The translations under genes were made by a program, and so were the position numbers. Under the pieces are notes generated by a model. The model saw only the letters and a list, made by a program, of their open reading frames with translations, was not told the DNA's origin and did not search any database. From positions 806,001 through 870,000 of the forward strand of contig AP024879.1 of NCBI GenBank assembly GCA_024346935.1: a stretch of 64,000 nucleotides of DNA, given 5' to 3'. Below are positions 8,810 through 18,661 of this stretch, in pieces. Position 1 is the stretch's first letter, and every line of letters begins with the position of its first letter. Source of the DNA: Vibrio inusitatus. GTDB lineage: Bacteria; Pseudomonadota; Gammaproteobacteria; Enterobacterales; Vibrionaceae.

Positions 8810-11800
8810 TTATTCCTCAAGTGAAATATTCATTCTCAAAGCAATTTGTTTTACCGCCTCAATAGCCATATCACTGTCAAACTCATCGACGGCACTATTA
8901 AACATCGATAGCTCCGTATCAACATCACAACCGGTTAGCTCGTTAATAAAATCAAGTTTTGAGTCTCTTACTTCAGAGAAATCCTGTTGAAGTGAAAGGT
9001 ACATGTTTAGAACCGCTTGGCGAGTGTTCAAGTTATCTCGCGAAGAATCAGGAATCGTTGTAGGTGTGGCTAACAAATCTATTGAAGAAACTACCTCATC
9101 AAGGCGTTCCGATAATTGAACGAGCAGTTCCCGTGGGTTCCCAGCCTGTTTATCATCAGATAAAACTCGTTCTATCGCTTTCGCCACAGCGGCCACGTCT
9201 TGCGCTCCCAAAGTGGCACTGACACCACACAGTGTATGAGCTAATCTGATAGAACTTTCACTGTTGCCTGTTTCTATTGCATCCGATATTTCATCAACGA
9301 CACCCTTTTGTTCTTTGGCAAACTTTTGTAAAAATTCAACATACACTGGTTCATTGCCAGATACCCTTGTAAGACCTTCTTCAAATTTTATGCCCACCAA
9401 ACAACTAAAATCGACACTATTATTGGTTTCAGTGAGCTCATTTAATGAGTTTTGTTGCTTTTTGGATGAGCTACTTAACTTATGAGACAAATGAGTTATC
9501 AATACTTTTACTAGTATTGCTGGGTCTATAGGTTTGTTGATGTGATCAATCATACCTGCCTCTAGACTCTTTTCTCTATCGCCTGCCATAGCGTGCGCCG
9601 TCATAGCTATGATTGGCCAAGACTGACATTTGTCTATCAATTTAATTTGCTTCGTTGCTTCGAAACCATCCATTTCAGGCATTTGGATATCCATAAAGAT
9701 AAGATCAAAATCTTCAGTGCTAGCCTGTTGAACCGCTTCTTTGCCGTTGTTTGCAACTATGACATCAATACCCATATCATTAAGGAGCCCAACAGCAACT
9801 TGCTGATTTATTTCATTATCCTCGGCAAGTAAAATCTTGGCTTCAACAAAGCTTGGCGAATCAGCACTCACCTCTTGTTGAATATTCGTACGCATACCCT
9901 TATCACCAGTCTCATCAAGCACCTGCGCTACACAATTAAACAGAGTGCTCTGATTAACAGGTTTAGACAGAAAGTCGGCAATTCCTAATTGCTTAGCTTG
10001 ATCGAGTATATCCTCTTGATCATATGCACTGACCATTATTATGGTTGGGACTGTGGCGATGTTTTTATTCTGTTTTATTAACCTAGATGTTTCTAATCCA
10101 TCCAACTCCGGCATCTTCCAATCCATAAGAACTAATTCAAATTTTCGATCCAGTGAACTATTTTCCAAAAGCTCTAAGGCTTCTTGCCCTGAAGAAGCTT
10201 TAGTGACTGAACATCCCATCGTTTCAAGACACTCTCCTAAAATATCTCGAGACATCTCGTTATCATCAACGACCAACACATTTAACCGGCAAAAATCATG
10301 ATGTAGAACTGCAGGTTCTCTACGTGGAATATCTTTAAGTCCAAACTTGGCCGTAAAGGTAAACTTGCTTCCTTCCCCTAACTTGCTAGATACCGAAATT
10401 TGGCCTCCCATCATTCCAACGAGATCCTTACTGATCGCTAAGCCGAGGCCCGTCCCCCCAAATTTGCGAGTTGTTGATGAGTCAGCTTGCGAAAACGATT
10501 TAAAGAGACTTCTTTGCTGTTCAGCGCTGATACCAATACCCGTATCTTTGACTGAAAATTGGATGAGCACGGTGCGTCTCTTGACTTCAATGGGCTCCAT
10601 CGAAATAACAATGTCACCTTTAGGAGTGAACTTAATGGCGTTACTCGATAAATTTAATAGAATCTGACCAAGCCTTAGAGGGTCCCCAATTAATTGAGTA
10701 GGAACGTTTTTGTCCACATGGAACAACAGCTCTACATCCTTTCCATCATTCTGAACTACGAGTAGGTTTGAGAGTTCTTCAATCACGGTATCCAGATAAA
10801 ACTCTTTCTGCTCAAGGTCGAGTTTTCCAGCTTCGATCTTAGAGAAATCTAATATATCGTTGATAACTCCAAGTAGAGACTTAGCACTCTGGCCGATTTT
10901 ATTGATGTAATCTTTTTGTTTGCTGGAAAGGTCTGTTTTCAACGTAAGGTAGGAAAGGCCAATGATGGCATTCATAGGCGTTCTTATTTCGTGGCTCATG
11001 TTGGCCAGAAAGTCACTTTTAGCTTGAGTGGCTGATTCTGCACTAGCACGAGCAGAGTCGAGATCTTTCATCATGTTCAGCATCGTTTTTCGAGCTTGAG
11101 TCAGTTCTTCTAACTTATCTTCTAATAGCTTCTTATTTTGTTCAATTTGTGAAATGTCTTCCAAAGACCCGATAACCTCAAGGTTAGCACCATCAAGGTT
11201 TACCGGGTTAAAGACCGCTCTAAGATAAGACGTTTTACCACCTTGCTCTGACGTGTAGTAATTTTCGAAAACGCTCCTATCCCCTTTCAACGCCTTAACA
11301 ATACAATCATTCAACTCTTCATTTTTCACACGCTCAATCGCGTTCACACCGATAACATCTTCCCTTTCCACTCCTACCATCTCGAGCGCTTGATCATTCG
11401 CATTGATGATCTTTCCTGAACCATCGAGATGTATGATCCCGCCAGGTGAGTTTTCAAACACAGACCTTAGCTGTGTTTCGCTCTTCAACAAAGCATTCTC
11501 AGCTTTTTTTCGGTTCGATATATCGCTAACTAAACCAATAGAAGACCAACTTCCTTTTAACTGAACTGACGATAATGAAACTTCTACATACAACTTGGTC
11601 CCGTTCTTCCTTTTTGCCTCCATCTCAACAGTTTTACCAATCTTTTTCCCCTCACCTGTTTTTTGAAAGTGAGGAAAAGCATGAAAATACTCAGCTCTTT
11701 GATTCTCGGGTACGACCAATGTATGAAGATTTTTTCCTATCGCCTCTTGAGAGTTCCAACCAAAAATCGTCTCTGCGGCGTTATTCCAAAAAATAACGTT

Positions 11801-12997
11801 CCCATCATTGTCTATGATGATAATTGCAATCAGCGAGGAAGAAGTTAGCTTTTGAAAGATTTCATCGCTCTCTCGAAGTCTTAGTTCTCTTTCTGTTAGC
11901 TGTCTTGTTCTCTCATCGACTCTATCTTCTAGCTCCTCTTTATGCATTTCCAATTGATGTTCAGTTTCCAAACGAAGAACGAGCTCTTTCTTAAGGTTAA
12001 TTTTAGATCGGGTGAGTGAAAAGAGAATAAGCATCAACAAAGAGCCTACGGCTATGACCATCCACAGCACTCCAAGGTCAACAGAGCTGCTGTTGACTAT
12101 TTTGCTGACTCTGAGCAGAAAGATTCGGTTTCCAATCTTCACTTCATGCACATTTTCAAAATTGAACAACAAATATCCATCGTTGGCAGGAGCTTCGTCA
12201 TGTACCATAGCCAACGGTTGTTCAATTCCTAAGGCATTTACCACGCTTAAATGAAACGCGAGACCACTTGGTAGCTTGAAACCCTCGAAAAATAAACCAG
12301 CATCAATGTCTACAGATGCGATTCCGTTGTAAGAATCAATTTTCGTCTCAGTTGATTGAGGGACTTCTTTCCCTTCATACACAGCGATAAGAAGTCTAAA
12401 ATTTGAGATCGAACTATCAGCCCTCTCTTTTAGTGCCACAGCATAAGGCTCTCCTGTTATAACTGCTTCTCTAATCGTTTCGGCGAACCTTACATTGGAT
12501 ATCAAATCGAAGCCTAATAGCTTGGAACTACCAGGAGAAAGCGGTTCAACAAACAAGATCGGTAAATACTCTTCTCGGATAGCGTTGGTTACTTTGTTTC
12601 CAGCATTGTCTAATTCAAAAACTTTATAATCATAATATCCCCAAAATTGCTGCTCTTTTTCAAAGGTAACCTTATCTTGATGTTGGATACGAGGAGAGTA
12701 GTTAGCGTTTTTTATATAGTGAAATTTGTCAAAAATGTTTTGAGTGATAATTCTAAATTCATCGGGCTCTACGACCTCCGAAGAATGGAAAAGAGCTTGG
12801 AGTCGAGTCGATATCGCATCAGAGTTGTTTCCTACCTTTACCAACTCGGCGCTCAGCCTTTGTGATTGAAAGTTGAAGACTTGTTCTTCAGTAAGCCTAA
12901 TATTATTGAACGCAACGGTGAACAATAATACCAGTACGGCACCACCAAAAAGTATCGCTACAAAAGCTGGCCAAATATTATTTAAATTCTTGAACAT
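8810..12997 (-). CDS. CHASE-domain hybrid sensor histidine kinase with two receivers and HPt
   Basis: The 1395-residue inner-membrane sensor has, in order: transmembrane helix 12-31, periplasmic CHASE-type domain (about 60-290), transmembrane helix 308-328, coiled coil, two PAS domains (about 378-495 and 508-620), second coiled coil, HisKA (His669 in [11 protein letters not shown]), HATPase (Asn786, DTGIGIS, GTGLGL), receiver 1 (Asp959), receiver 2 (Asp1103), HPt (His1254 in LAHTLCGV), and a C-terminal tail of about 85 residues I do not recognise. All phosphorelay residues are intact. An upstream in-frame TTG exists, but the ATG at 12997 is preferred. The gene lies 29 bp after the binding-protein gene, whose product may present a ligand to the CHASE domain. 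Confidence 0.93.
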   Translation of the reverse strand: MFKNLNNIWPAFVAILFGGAVLVLLFTVAFNNIRLTEEQVFNFQSQRLSAELVKVGNNSDAISTRLQALFHSSEVVEPDEFRIITQNIFDKFHYIKNANYSPRIQHQDKVTFEKEQQFWGYYDYKVFELDNAGNKVTNAIREEYLPILFVEPLSPGSSKLLGFDLISNVRFAETIREAVITGEPYAVALKERADSSISNFRLLIAVYEGKEVPQSTETKIDSYNGIASVDIDAGLFFEGFKLPSGLAFHLSVVNALGIEQPLAMVHDEAPANDGYLLFNFENVHEVKIGNRIFLLRVSKIVNSSSVDLGVLWMVIAVGSLLMLILFSLTRSKINLKKELVLRLETEHQLEMHKEELEDRVDERTRQLTERELRLRESDEIFQKLTSSSLIAIIIIDNDGNVIFWNNAAETIFGWNSQEAIGKNLHTLVVPENQRAEYFHAFPHFQKTGEGKKIGKTVEMEAKRKNGTKLYVEVSLSSVQLKGSWSSIGLVSDISNRKKAENALLKSETQLRSVFENSPGGIIHLDGSGKIINANDQALEMVGVEREDVIGVNAIERVKNEELNDCIVKALKGDRSVFENYYTSEQGGKTSYLRAVFNPVNLDGANLEVIGSLEDISQIEQNKKLLEDKLEELTQARKTMLNMMKDLDSARASAESATQAKSDFLANMSHEIRTPMNAIIGLSYLTLKTDLSSKQKDYINKIGQSAKSLLGVINDILDFSKIEAGKLDLEQKEFYLDTVIEELSNLLVVQNDGKDVELLFHVDKNVPTQLIGDPLRLGQILLNLSSNAIKFTPKGDIVISMEPIEVKRRTVLIQFSVKDTGIGISAEQQRSLFKSFSQADSSTTRKFGGTGLGLAISKDLVGMMGGQISVSSKLGEGSKFTFTAKFGLKDIPRREPAVLHHDFCRLNVLVVDDNEMSRDILGECLETMGCSVTKASSGQEALELLENSSLDRKFELVLMDWKMPELDGLETSRLIKQNKNIATVPTIIMVSAYDQEDILDQAKQLGIADFLSKPVNQSTLFNCVAQVLDETGDKGMRTNIQQEVSADSPSFVEAKILLAEDNEINQQVAVGLLNDMGIDVIVANNGKEAVQQASTEDFDLIFMDIQMPEMDGFEATKQIKLIDKCQSWPIIAMTAHAMAGDREKSLEAGMIDHINKPIDPAILVKVLITHLSHKLSSSSKKQQNSLNELTETNNSVDFSCLVGIKFEEGLTRVSGNEPVYVEFLQKFAKEQKGVVDEISDAIETGNSESSIRLAHTLCGVSATLGAQDVAAVAKAIERVLSDDKQAGNPRELLVQLSERLDEVVSSIDLLATPTTIPDSSRDNLNTRQAVLNMYLSLQQDFSEVRDSKLDFINELTGCDVDTELSMFNSAVDEFDSDMAIEAVKQIALRMNISLEE

Positions 12998-13026
12998 CAA
13001 ACACCACAGTAAAGGTTTATTTAAGT

Positions 13027-14022
13027 TTAATCGTTCAACTTCTTGGCTTTTCTCAGCAAATCACTAGGAATTTCCACGTCCACTTGGGATAGCAATTCCT
13101 CGTTAATATACAAATCCCATTGCCTATTGGATATAATCGGGAAATCTGATGGCTTTGCGCCATTCAGTATCTCAACAGCAATTTGCGCTGCATACTGCCC
13201 TTGCTCTTGTATCACTTGGCTAAACGAAAACATTGAAAAAGGTACCATCCAATCACTGGTTGAGAAAACAAGCCGAGTCGAATGCTCGTAAATGAATTCT
13301 TTTGCTTTCTCATCATCCCATCCATCAATGCCAGCATTATTAGTAAAGTAAATGAAATCATAACTTTGCGCTTCGAGGAATGTGCTTTTAAAGCCTGCAA
13401 AATCATCTACTACGCCATCATCTATGACAATGCCATCGCGTTCAAAGATATCTTTTACACGGGCATATTGTTTATCAGCAGACAGTCTATTTGGGCGAAT
13501 AAAAAGGCCTTTCTTATAGTCTGAATCAATTCTATGTAGCTGACGAATTAATTGTCTAATTGGTACGATTTCGATAATGCCAGTGACATTTTCATAAGGA
13601 TAACCATAAGCATCAGCGGTCCAGTCAACGCCCGCAAATACAAAAGGAATTTCTGAGTTTTTGTAGTATGGCTGAACGAGATACTTTGAAGCATTATCTT
13701 CTATTGCTATGACCACATTAGGATTCCACTTCTCTATTAAGTTCTTCGCTTCTAACGCTTTCGCCTTAATAAATTCTGGATCTGGATTACGCTTGGTATC
13801 CATATCAAACTTTTTGATTTCGCAATTTCCCTTGAGCTCATCCAATGCAGGTTGAACTTTGAGTCGCTGACCAGGAAACTCATCATGATAGGATGCTACA
13901 ATTAAGCAGCGTTTCTCACTGGCATAGCTAGCTAATGAAGGAATAAAAAGGGACAAACTTACTAGAGGTAGCAGTACTGCTCTGTACCAGTTTGTAGACA
14001 GCTTACAGTTGGTTATCTTCAT
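13027..14022 (-). CDS. Periplasmic ABC-type substrate-binding protein linked to the hybrid kinase
   Basis: The protein starts with a Sec signal peptide ending near ASYASEK and has a mature domain resembling the ABC_sub_bind (PF04392-type) fold. That fold occurs in orphan binding proteins next to histidine kinases. Characteristic stretches are '[13 protein letters not shown]', '[15 protein letters not shown]', '[10 protein letters not shown]' and '[10 protein letters not shown]'. The start at 14022 is preferred over an in-frame ATG 15 bp upstream because GGA lies seven bases before it. No permease or ATPase gene is adjacent, and it is 29 bp upstream of the CHASE hybrid kinase. A sensory rather than transport role is inferred. 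The ligand is unknown. Confidence 0.82.
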   Translation of the reverse strand: MKITNCKLSTNWYRAVLLPLVSLSLFIPSLASYASEKRCLIVASYHDEFPGQRLKVQPALDELKGNCEIKKFDMDTKRNPDPEFIKAKALEAKNLIEKWNPNVVIAIEDNASKYLVQPYYKNSEIPFVFAGVDWTADAYGYPYENVTGIIEIVPIRQLIRQLHRIDSDYKKGLFIRPNRLSADKQYARVKDIFERDGIVIDDGVVDDFAGFKSTFLEAQSYDFIYFTNNAGIDGWDDEKAKEFIYEHSTRLVFSTSDWMVPFSMFSFSQVIQEQGQYAAQIAVEILNGAKPSDFPIISNRQWDLYINEELLSQVDVEIPSDLLRKAKKLND

Positions 14023-14231
14023 TTTGTTTCCATACATTAGGTGATATGTCCATATCGTATCTCAAAGCTGTTCTGCACTCGGGGAATACATTGTTTATTA
14101 ACTTTCGTTAACTCGCCTCAAGTCTAGACCATCGAACACATAAGTACTTAATTATTATGAATTTAGCTCAAATTAGATTTATTATTTTCTAGAAACGTAA
14201 TGTTAAATATGAGTCAATCGATTGGGCACAT

Positions 14232-15224
14232 TTAAGATATGGGGATTCGAAGCTCAATGGTTACTCCTTGAAATTCTTTAGACCGAATGGATAACTGACC
14301 ATTAATAAATCGTGCTCTAGCCTGCATACTGGTTAATCCGAGACCCGGTGCTTCAAGCTTTTCGACAACGTCAAACCCTATGCCGTTATCTTTAATTTGA
14401 AGCACCAAAGATTGCTCTATTTCAGACAGTTCTATGGAAACAACATACGCCTCTGAATGTTTGGCAATATTACTTAATGCTTCATGTAGCACCCTAAAAA
14501 TAGCAATCTCTGTTTTTCTATCTATGGAGAGTGACTCGATAGTTGTATTAAAGTCCACATCGATATGCTCTTTCTTTTTAAAATTATCAATCTCCGATCT
14601 TAGAGCATCTACCAAACCAAAGTGTTCAATAACCGATGGGTAGAGGTTTCGAGACAATTGGTGAATATCGTTAGAAATGGATACTACATCTGCTTTTATT
14701 TTTCTAACCTTAGCGATTTCGATAATACCTGCTTCATTAGTAGAGCCGAGTTCTATAGATACCACTGCTAGCCTTTGACTCAAGTCATCGTGTAAATCTT
14801 TTGCAACCCGTTTTCGCTCTTCTTCATAGATAGATAACAACGAAGACACATACTCTTTAGCGCTATCCATGCATTCCTTTTTATTGTTCTCACATAATCT
14901 AAACTCAGTAATATCTTGAATGCGAGTGTTCCCGGGCTTGTGAGCATTTATGTCATCGATGCTGAACAGGCTAACTTCTCTTATCCACTTTGAAGTACCA
15001 CCGACGATTATTTCGTATTCAACTTTAAGCTCACCACTTTTATACGCCTCTTGGCGAGCGGTAAGATAGGCATCTTTATCAGTAGAGGATATTTTATTCA
15101 CGTAATCAGCAAGCGTGATTGATGAGTATGGTGACAACCCTAAAATTTGAAAAACTAACTGCGATACCGCCGAAAATTCCCCACCACTATTTACAGTCCA
15201 ACTTCCTACAAGTATGTCATTCAC
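14232..15224 (-). CDS. Cytoplasmic PAS-containing histidine kinase, HisKA_3 (NarX) class
   Basis: The protein has about 330 residues and no membrane segment. A PAS fold (about 10-110) is followed by the dimerisation/phosphoacceptor motif RKRVAKDLHDDLSQRL, with His145 counted from the GTG at 15224, and then an ATPase domain with HEALSNIAKH (Asn252), DNGIGF and GLGLTSM. The GTG at 15224 is favoured over TTG at 15236 because GGAT lies just upstream at good spacing. HisKA_3 kinases pair with NarL-type regulators, so the product of 6208-6843 is the likely partner. It is the first gene of the minus-strand signalling block, separated by about 210 bp from the binding-protein gene. Confidence 0.88.
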   Translation of the reverse strand: MNDILVGSWTVNSGGEFSAVSQLVFQILGLSPYSSITLADYVNKISSTDKDAYLTARQEAYKSGELKVEYEIIVGGTSKWIREVSLFSIDDINAHKPGNTRIQDITEFRLCENNKKECMDSAKEYVSSLLSIYEEERKRVAKDLHDDLSQRLAVVSIELGSTNEAGIIEIAKVRKIKADVVSISNDIHQLSRNLYPSVIEHFGLVDALRSEIDNFKKKEHIDVDFNTTIESLSIDRKTEIAIFRVLHEALSNIAKHSEAYVVSIELSEIEQSLVLQIKDNGIGFDVVEKLEAPGLGLTSMQARARFINGQLSIRSKEFQGVTIELRIPIS

Positions 15225-15236
15225 TATGAAATCCAA

Positions 15237-15693
15237 TATTAATTAACTTATGTTTTCACTCTGAAGTATAGGGAACCTAAATTAGATTGTAATAACTATG
15301 TTGCAGCAACTTACTGGAAATTCAGTTTCAGTGATCTTTCCCAAAATTCAAAGCTATCGATTCGATGAGGTTTCCAATGCATAGATGCTTTCAAGATTGG
15401 CAAAGTTTCATTAAATATCTGTTTGACTGAGTAGAAGAAATGCAAACAGGGTAGAACAATCTCGATAAGGCTTAGCTATGCACTTCACGAAATAGAAAGA
15501 ACAGGCCAAATTATCAAGCATATTGTCTACTAGAAAGAACGCTCAGATTTGGAATGCGGCACTTTTCAGCTAGATCAAAGTCCGCAACAAAATACCTCTA
15601 GACAAAAGTGATTCGCGATTGGCGCCTTATCACCAACCACCTTGTCTAAGATGCCATGCGTCGAAGTTAAAAAAGGGGCGACTTATCGCCCCT
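15237..15693. other. Non-coding stretch upstream of the kinase gene
   Basis: About 450 bp without a supportable reading frame on either strand. The left end should carry the promoter of the kinase gene. The remainder borders decayed genes and may itself be degraded coding sequence, but I could not match it to a family. Confidence 0.5.
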
Positions 15694-15695
15694 TT
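15672..15695. terminator. Hairpin terminator after the cupredoxin remnant
   Basis: AAAGGGGCGA-CTTA-TCGCCCCTTT is a perfect 10-bp stem overlapping the stop codon of the cupredoxin remnant. The A-rich and T-rich flanks suit minus-strand termination. The terminator is intact although the gene is broken. Confidence 0.7.
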
Positions 15696-15985
15696 AAATC
15701 AGCCACAAGCTGAGTTTTTTAACCATTCCCGCCTCATAATGACCCGGCATATTACATGCCGGCTCTACTTCTGACTCCCCATGAAAGTACCATAGGATTT
15801 GCATAGCTTTGCCTGGAGCTACCGCCACGGAATTCTCCATGTCGTGTGTAGTCATTGTTTTCATCAATTCTCTATGCTCGCATTTGTGCCGATCACAAAC
15901 TCGTGCTTCATTTTTCCGGTATTGAGCACTACAAACTGCACTACATCATCAACTCCTGTTGTGACGCGACGCTCCGCTGAACACA
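15694..15985 (-). pseudogene. Cupredoxin (plastocyanin/azurin-like copper protein) remnant, frameshifted
   Basis: Two minus-strand pieces in different frames join into a cupredoxin. The upstream piece reads VVQFVVLNTGKMKHEFVIGT and runs into stops. The downstream piece begins near 15880 as RELMKTMTTHDMENS and reads VAVAPGKA, then ACNMPGHYEAGM before its stop at 15694. The Cys-N-MPGH-E-GM pattern is the copper-ligand loop of this family, and the usual KHEF-IGT block is present. A frameshift near 15882 separates the pieces, and the signal peptide and N-terminus are missing. It abuts the end of the DUF1566 remnant. Confidence 0.75.
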
Positions 15986-16000
15986 AACTTATTAACAGCG

Positions 16001-17085
16001 TTATGGTATATCACGAACCGCTCTCACTTAATTTTTTATGCGGATTACATCCCCTTGAGGACCGAAACCATTTGGGTAGTTCTTAGCATCGCCTACCTTA
16101 GGCTCAGCCCTTTGAGCACCGGCACCATGGACATCGAGCAATCTTCGTTCACTAGACCCTGGTTTCTTCATGTAACCGAGGCATCTCTCAAAGCAAAAAT
16201 AAGCGGCTTTTGATTGAGAGTTACGACCTATTTTTTGATGGGTAGTAAAGCTCCAAAATGCAGGATAGTTTTCATTGCCCTGTTCGTCTTTGATTGAAGA
16301 TATTGAAAATACAGAATCGATAGCAGCCGAATCAGTGGCTTGAGGTGAACGACTATAGTCAACGATAGTTTGCCGCTCTTTAATATCAGGCAGTCACCAG
16401 TCGTTGTAGCCTAGGTATTCCTCTTTATTGAGTTTAGCTATCCAGTGTTTAGAATCAGACCAGTCCATCGCTGATTGACTGTCTTGTTTAGACCACATTA
16501 ACCGCATAGCTACATCACTCACAATGCCATTGTTGTTATCTATAAAGTGATTATTACTGTAATCCGAATTGCCCCGAGCCAAGCGAACGATAAATTGATT
16601 GTCTTGCTTGGTACGAGGTTGAACTAACGGATAGCCTTTGATGCGACCATCTGCGAAATTCACACCAAATACCGCCTTGTCTTTACCCATCACTTTGCCT
16701 GAATAAAAAGAGGTAGAAGGTATTGTGAATCAATAACGCGATTGCGATTTGTGCCGTATGAAAAATCGAAGGTATCTGTATCAATAAAAGGGCTAGAGCC
16801 CTCAGGAACAGTGTACATATCTCTATTACTAGCATCGACGCCAGTAAATAAGATCAATGAATACAACTCTTAAATGTTCGGTACTCGCCAATCATTGTAT
16901 CTACCTATTTCTGCAGACTTTGCGTATTCAATAGCTTCATCATAACTCATCACGTGATAACCTTTCTGCCACATTACCCCAGTGACCTCATCGGTAATAG
17001 TGTCGTTGCTGTTATCTTTATATTGGCCATTCTCTATAGATACTACAGGGTAGTTGTGAGTGCTGGAAGCGCTGGCACCTGACGA
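16001..17085 (-). pseudogene. DUF1566 (Lcl C-terminal-like) protein remnant with several stops and a frameshift
   Basis: Minus-strand reading recovers repeated DUF1566 blocks: 'DEVTGVMWQKGYHVMSYDEA', 'GRYNDWRVPNI*ELYSLILF', 'YSGKVMGKDKAVFGVNFADG', 'EYLGYNDW*LPDIKERQTIV', 'LDVHGAGAQRAEPKVGDAKN' and 'GPQGDVIRIKN*VRAVR'. In-frame stops lie at 16870-16872, 16394-16396 and 16028-16030, with another at 17086-17088 at the upstream edge. A frameshift lies near 16720. The normal C-terminus ends at 16001. The N-terminus, usually a lipoprotein signal, is missing just downstream of the ppiC terminator. A 99-codon open piece (16394-16693) survives but is not a gene on its own. Confidence 0.85.
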
Positions 17086-17132
17086 TCATTCAGCCTTTAG
17101 ATTATGAATAGATTCACGCACTTAAAAAACAA

Positions 17133-17160
17133 AAACGGCAGAGCCAATGCACTGCCGTTT
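17133..17160 (-). terminator. Rho-independent terminator of ppiC
   Basis: AAACGGCA and TGCCGTTT form an 8-bp stem. On the minus strand it is followed by TTTTTGTTTTT. It lies about 20 bp after the ppiC stop codon. Confidence 0.85.
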
Positions 17161-17178
17161 AAAAAGAATTGTATAACT

Positions 17179-17457
17179 TTAAGTTCTGTACAGAACCTTT
17201 ACCACATGCCAACCAAATTTAGTCTTCACTAGATGAGGCACTAAGGTTTCACCGGTAAAACAAATTTTATCGAACTGCGGCACCATCTGACCTTTTTTAA
17301 ACTCACCAAGATCGCCGCCTTTCTTGCCTGATGGACAATTAGAATATTTGCGTGCAAGCGTCTGAAACTTAGCGCCCTTCTTTAATTGTTTGATGATGTC
17401 TTCGGCTTGGTCTTTATGCTTAACCAAGATATGTAGTGCGTGCGCGGTGCGTGCCAT
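17179..17457 (-). CDS. ppiC: Peptidyl-prolyl cis-trans isomerase C (parvulin)
   Basis: A single-domain cytoplasmic parvulin of 92 residues, the family's usual size, which speeds cis-trans isomerisation of X-Pro bonds. It aligns end to end with the E. coli protein as I recall it: ALHILVKHKDQAED, the active-site stretch SNCPSGKKGGDLGEFKKGQM, and the C-terminal FGWHVVKVLYRT. It is monocistronic with its own terminator. Confidence 0.95.
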   Translation of the reverse strand: MARTAHALHILVKHKDQAEDIIKQLKKGAKFQTLARKYSNCPSGKKGGDLGEFKKGQMVPQFDKICFTGETLVPHLVKTKFGWHVVKVLYRT

Positions 17458-17574
17458 GATGGTGTCTCTATGTGTTCAACTTGGGCGCATTATACAAAAT
17501 ATTAAGAAACTTGTTAGCTCTTGTTCAAAGTGATAATGCGAACGACACCGAACAACTTAAGTGGACTTAAACAA

Positions 17575-17602
17575 AAACGCCGAGCTAGTAGCTCAGCGTT
17601 TT
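17575..17602 (-). terminator. Terminator of the TetR-family gene
   Basis: AAACGC-C-GAGC and GCTC-A-GCGTTT pair with one mismatch. The minus-strand product ends in TTTTTG. It sits 12 bp after the stop codon. Confidence 0.8.
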
Positions 17603-17613
17603 TGTCAGTCATA

Positions 17614-18075
17614 TTATTTAGCTAACCGTATAATGGTTCGACCAAACAGCCATTCAAGCTCTTTCTCACTGTCATCGCCATATAGGTCTTTTAACATAAC
17701 AAATAATCTATCAATGCCCTGCTTCGCAAACTCATGGGCGCAATCAGAAGTAACAATATGGTGGAACATCAGGCGCAGAATTGCTAAAAACTGTGGCTTT
17801 TCAAGGGATTCCATCCAACTATGCGAGAACCCTTGTAAGCCAGAATCTAAATTCAAGTACTCTAGGAACAGCTTATAAATTCGGCTATCTAAAGCGGTAG
17901 TGAAATCAGTTTTCTTTGGAAAGTGGTGACTAATGCCGGTTCGAGATACACCAGTCGCTTGACTCAATGTAGTGTATGACATCTTGTCATAGCCAATAGT
18001 CAATAATTGCTCAACGACTGCATCCATGATTTTGTTGATGGTGATTTCTGTATCTTCTTTACTGCGCTTTGGCAT
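17614..18075 (-). CDS. TetR-family transcriptional regulator
   Basis: The regulator is about 153 residues long from the ATG at 18075, which has AAGGGCGG just upstream; an earlier in-frame ATG at 18144 lacks a site. The N-terminal helix-turn-helix is typical: 'IMDAVVEQLLTIGYDKMSYT' then 'LSQATGVSRTGISHHFPKKT'. The C-terminal ligand domain is short for the family. It is divergent from the YfcZ-like gene, and the 22-bp near-palindrome at 18243-18264 between them is a candidate operator. Ligand and regulon are unknown. Confidence 0.87.
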   Translation of the reverse strand: MPKRSKEDTEITINKIMDAVVEQLLTIGYDKMSYTTLSQATGVSRTGISHHFPKKTDFTTALDSRIYKLFLEYLNLDSGLQGFSHSWMESLEKPQFLAILRLMFHHIVTSDCAHEFAKQGIDRLFVMLKDLYGDDSEKELEWLFGRTIIRLAK

Positions 18076-18242
18076 TGCACCGCCCTTTGTGAATTGACTT
18101 ATCTTGCTTAGGCTAATACTCATATAGTTGTAACGAAGATTCAATATACGGAACCTTATTCTGACAATCTAATGACATAACTACGCAATCGATTTCCATT
18201 CGTGAAATTAATAGTTACACGTCAATGATTTTTTGTAGATGT

Positions 18243-18264
18243 AGTTCACATAGCTATGTAAACT
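18243..18264. promoter_or_regulatory. 22-bp near-perfect palindrome, candidate TetR operator
   Basis: AGTT-c-ACATAGCTATGT-a-AACT pairs at 10 of 11 positions with a perfect 12-bp core. It ends 28 bp before the ATG of the YfcZ-like gene and lies in the region divergent with the TetR gene, the classic place for a TetR-type operator. Confidence 0.55.
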
Positions 18265-18291
18265 GAGGCAAACCGTTATAGGAGATTGACT

Positions 18292-18591
18292 ATGTCAAAA
18301 CTAATAAAAGAACCAGAAGTATGTGAAGCATGTGGCGTTGCAGGCGAGATGGGGTTTATTATCAACGAAGGGGATGAAGTATCAGAGATCTCTTTGTTTG
18401 CTGCCAGCAAAGAAGCCCTAGAAGCTGAATTCGCAAAATACTTAGAGCTAGCTAAAAACGTCAATTCTGCTGTTGAGCATGAATTTGAAATTGAAGAAAA
18501 AGAACAATTTGAACTTCACGCTAAACTAAAATTTGAAGTTAGTGCTGAAAAGTTGATCTTCGATCTTAAGAGCCGCTCTATTTCTCGTTAA
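18292..18591 (+). CDS. YfcZ/YiiS family protein (DUF406)
   Basis: The small acidic cytoplasmic protein of 99 residues has an N-terminal CEACG motif. Its C-terminal half ('FELHAKLKFEVSAEKLIFDL') matches the YfcZ/YiiS pattern of E. coli. The molecular function of the family is unknown to me. The ATG at 18292 has GGAG seven bases upstream; an upstream TTG in frame is less likely. The candidate TetR operator directly precedes it. It is convergent with the acyltransferase gene across a shared terminator. Confidence 0.85.
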   Translation: MSKLIKEPEVCEACGVAGEMGFIINEGDEVSEISLFAASKEALEAEFAKYLELAKNVNSAVEHEFEIEEKEQFELHAKLKFEVSAEKLIFDLKSRSISR

Positions 18592-18608
18592 GTTCTCTCA
18601 AAAATGCA

Positions 18609-18637
18609 AAAAGGTCGAACTTAGTTCGACCTTTTTT
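18609..18637. terminator. Bidirectional terminator between YfcZ-like and acyltransferase genes
   Basis: AAAGGTCGAAC-TTA-GTTCGACCTTT is a perfect 11-bp stem with a T run on the plus strand and an A run that serves the minus strand. Confidence 0.9.
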
Positions 18638-18661
18638 TGATTAATGATATTCAAAATATCG

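Noticed and set aside
15799..16086. 95-codon plus-strand frame
   Set aside because: It is antisense to the cupredoxin and DUF1566 remnants, which have clear family matches on the other strand.
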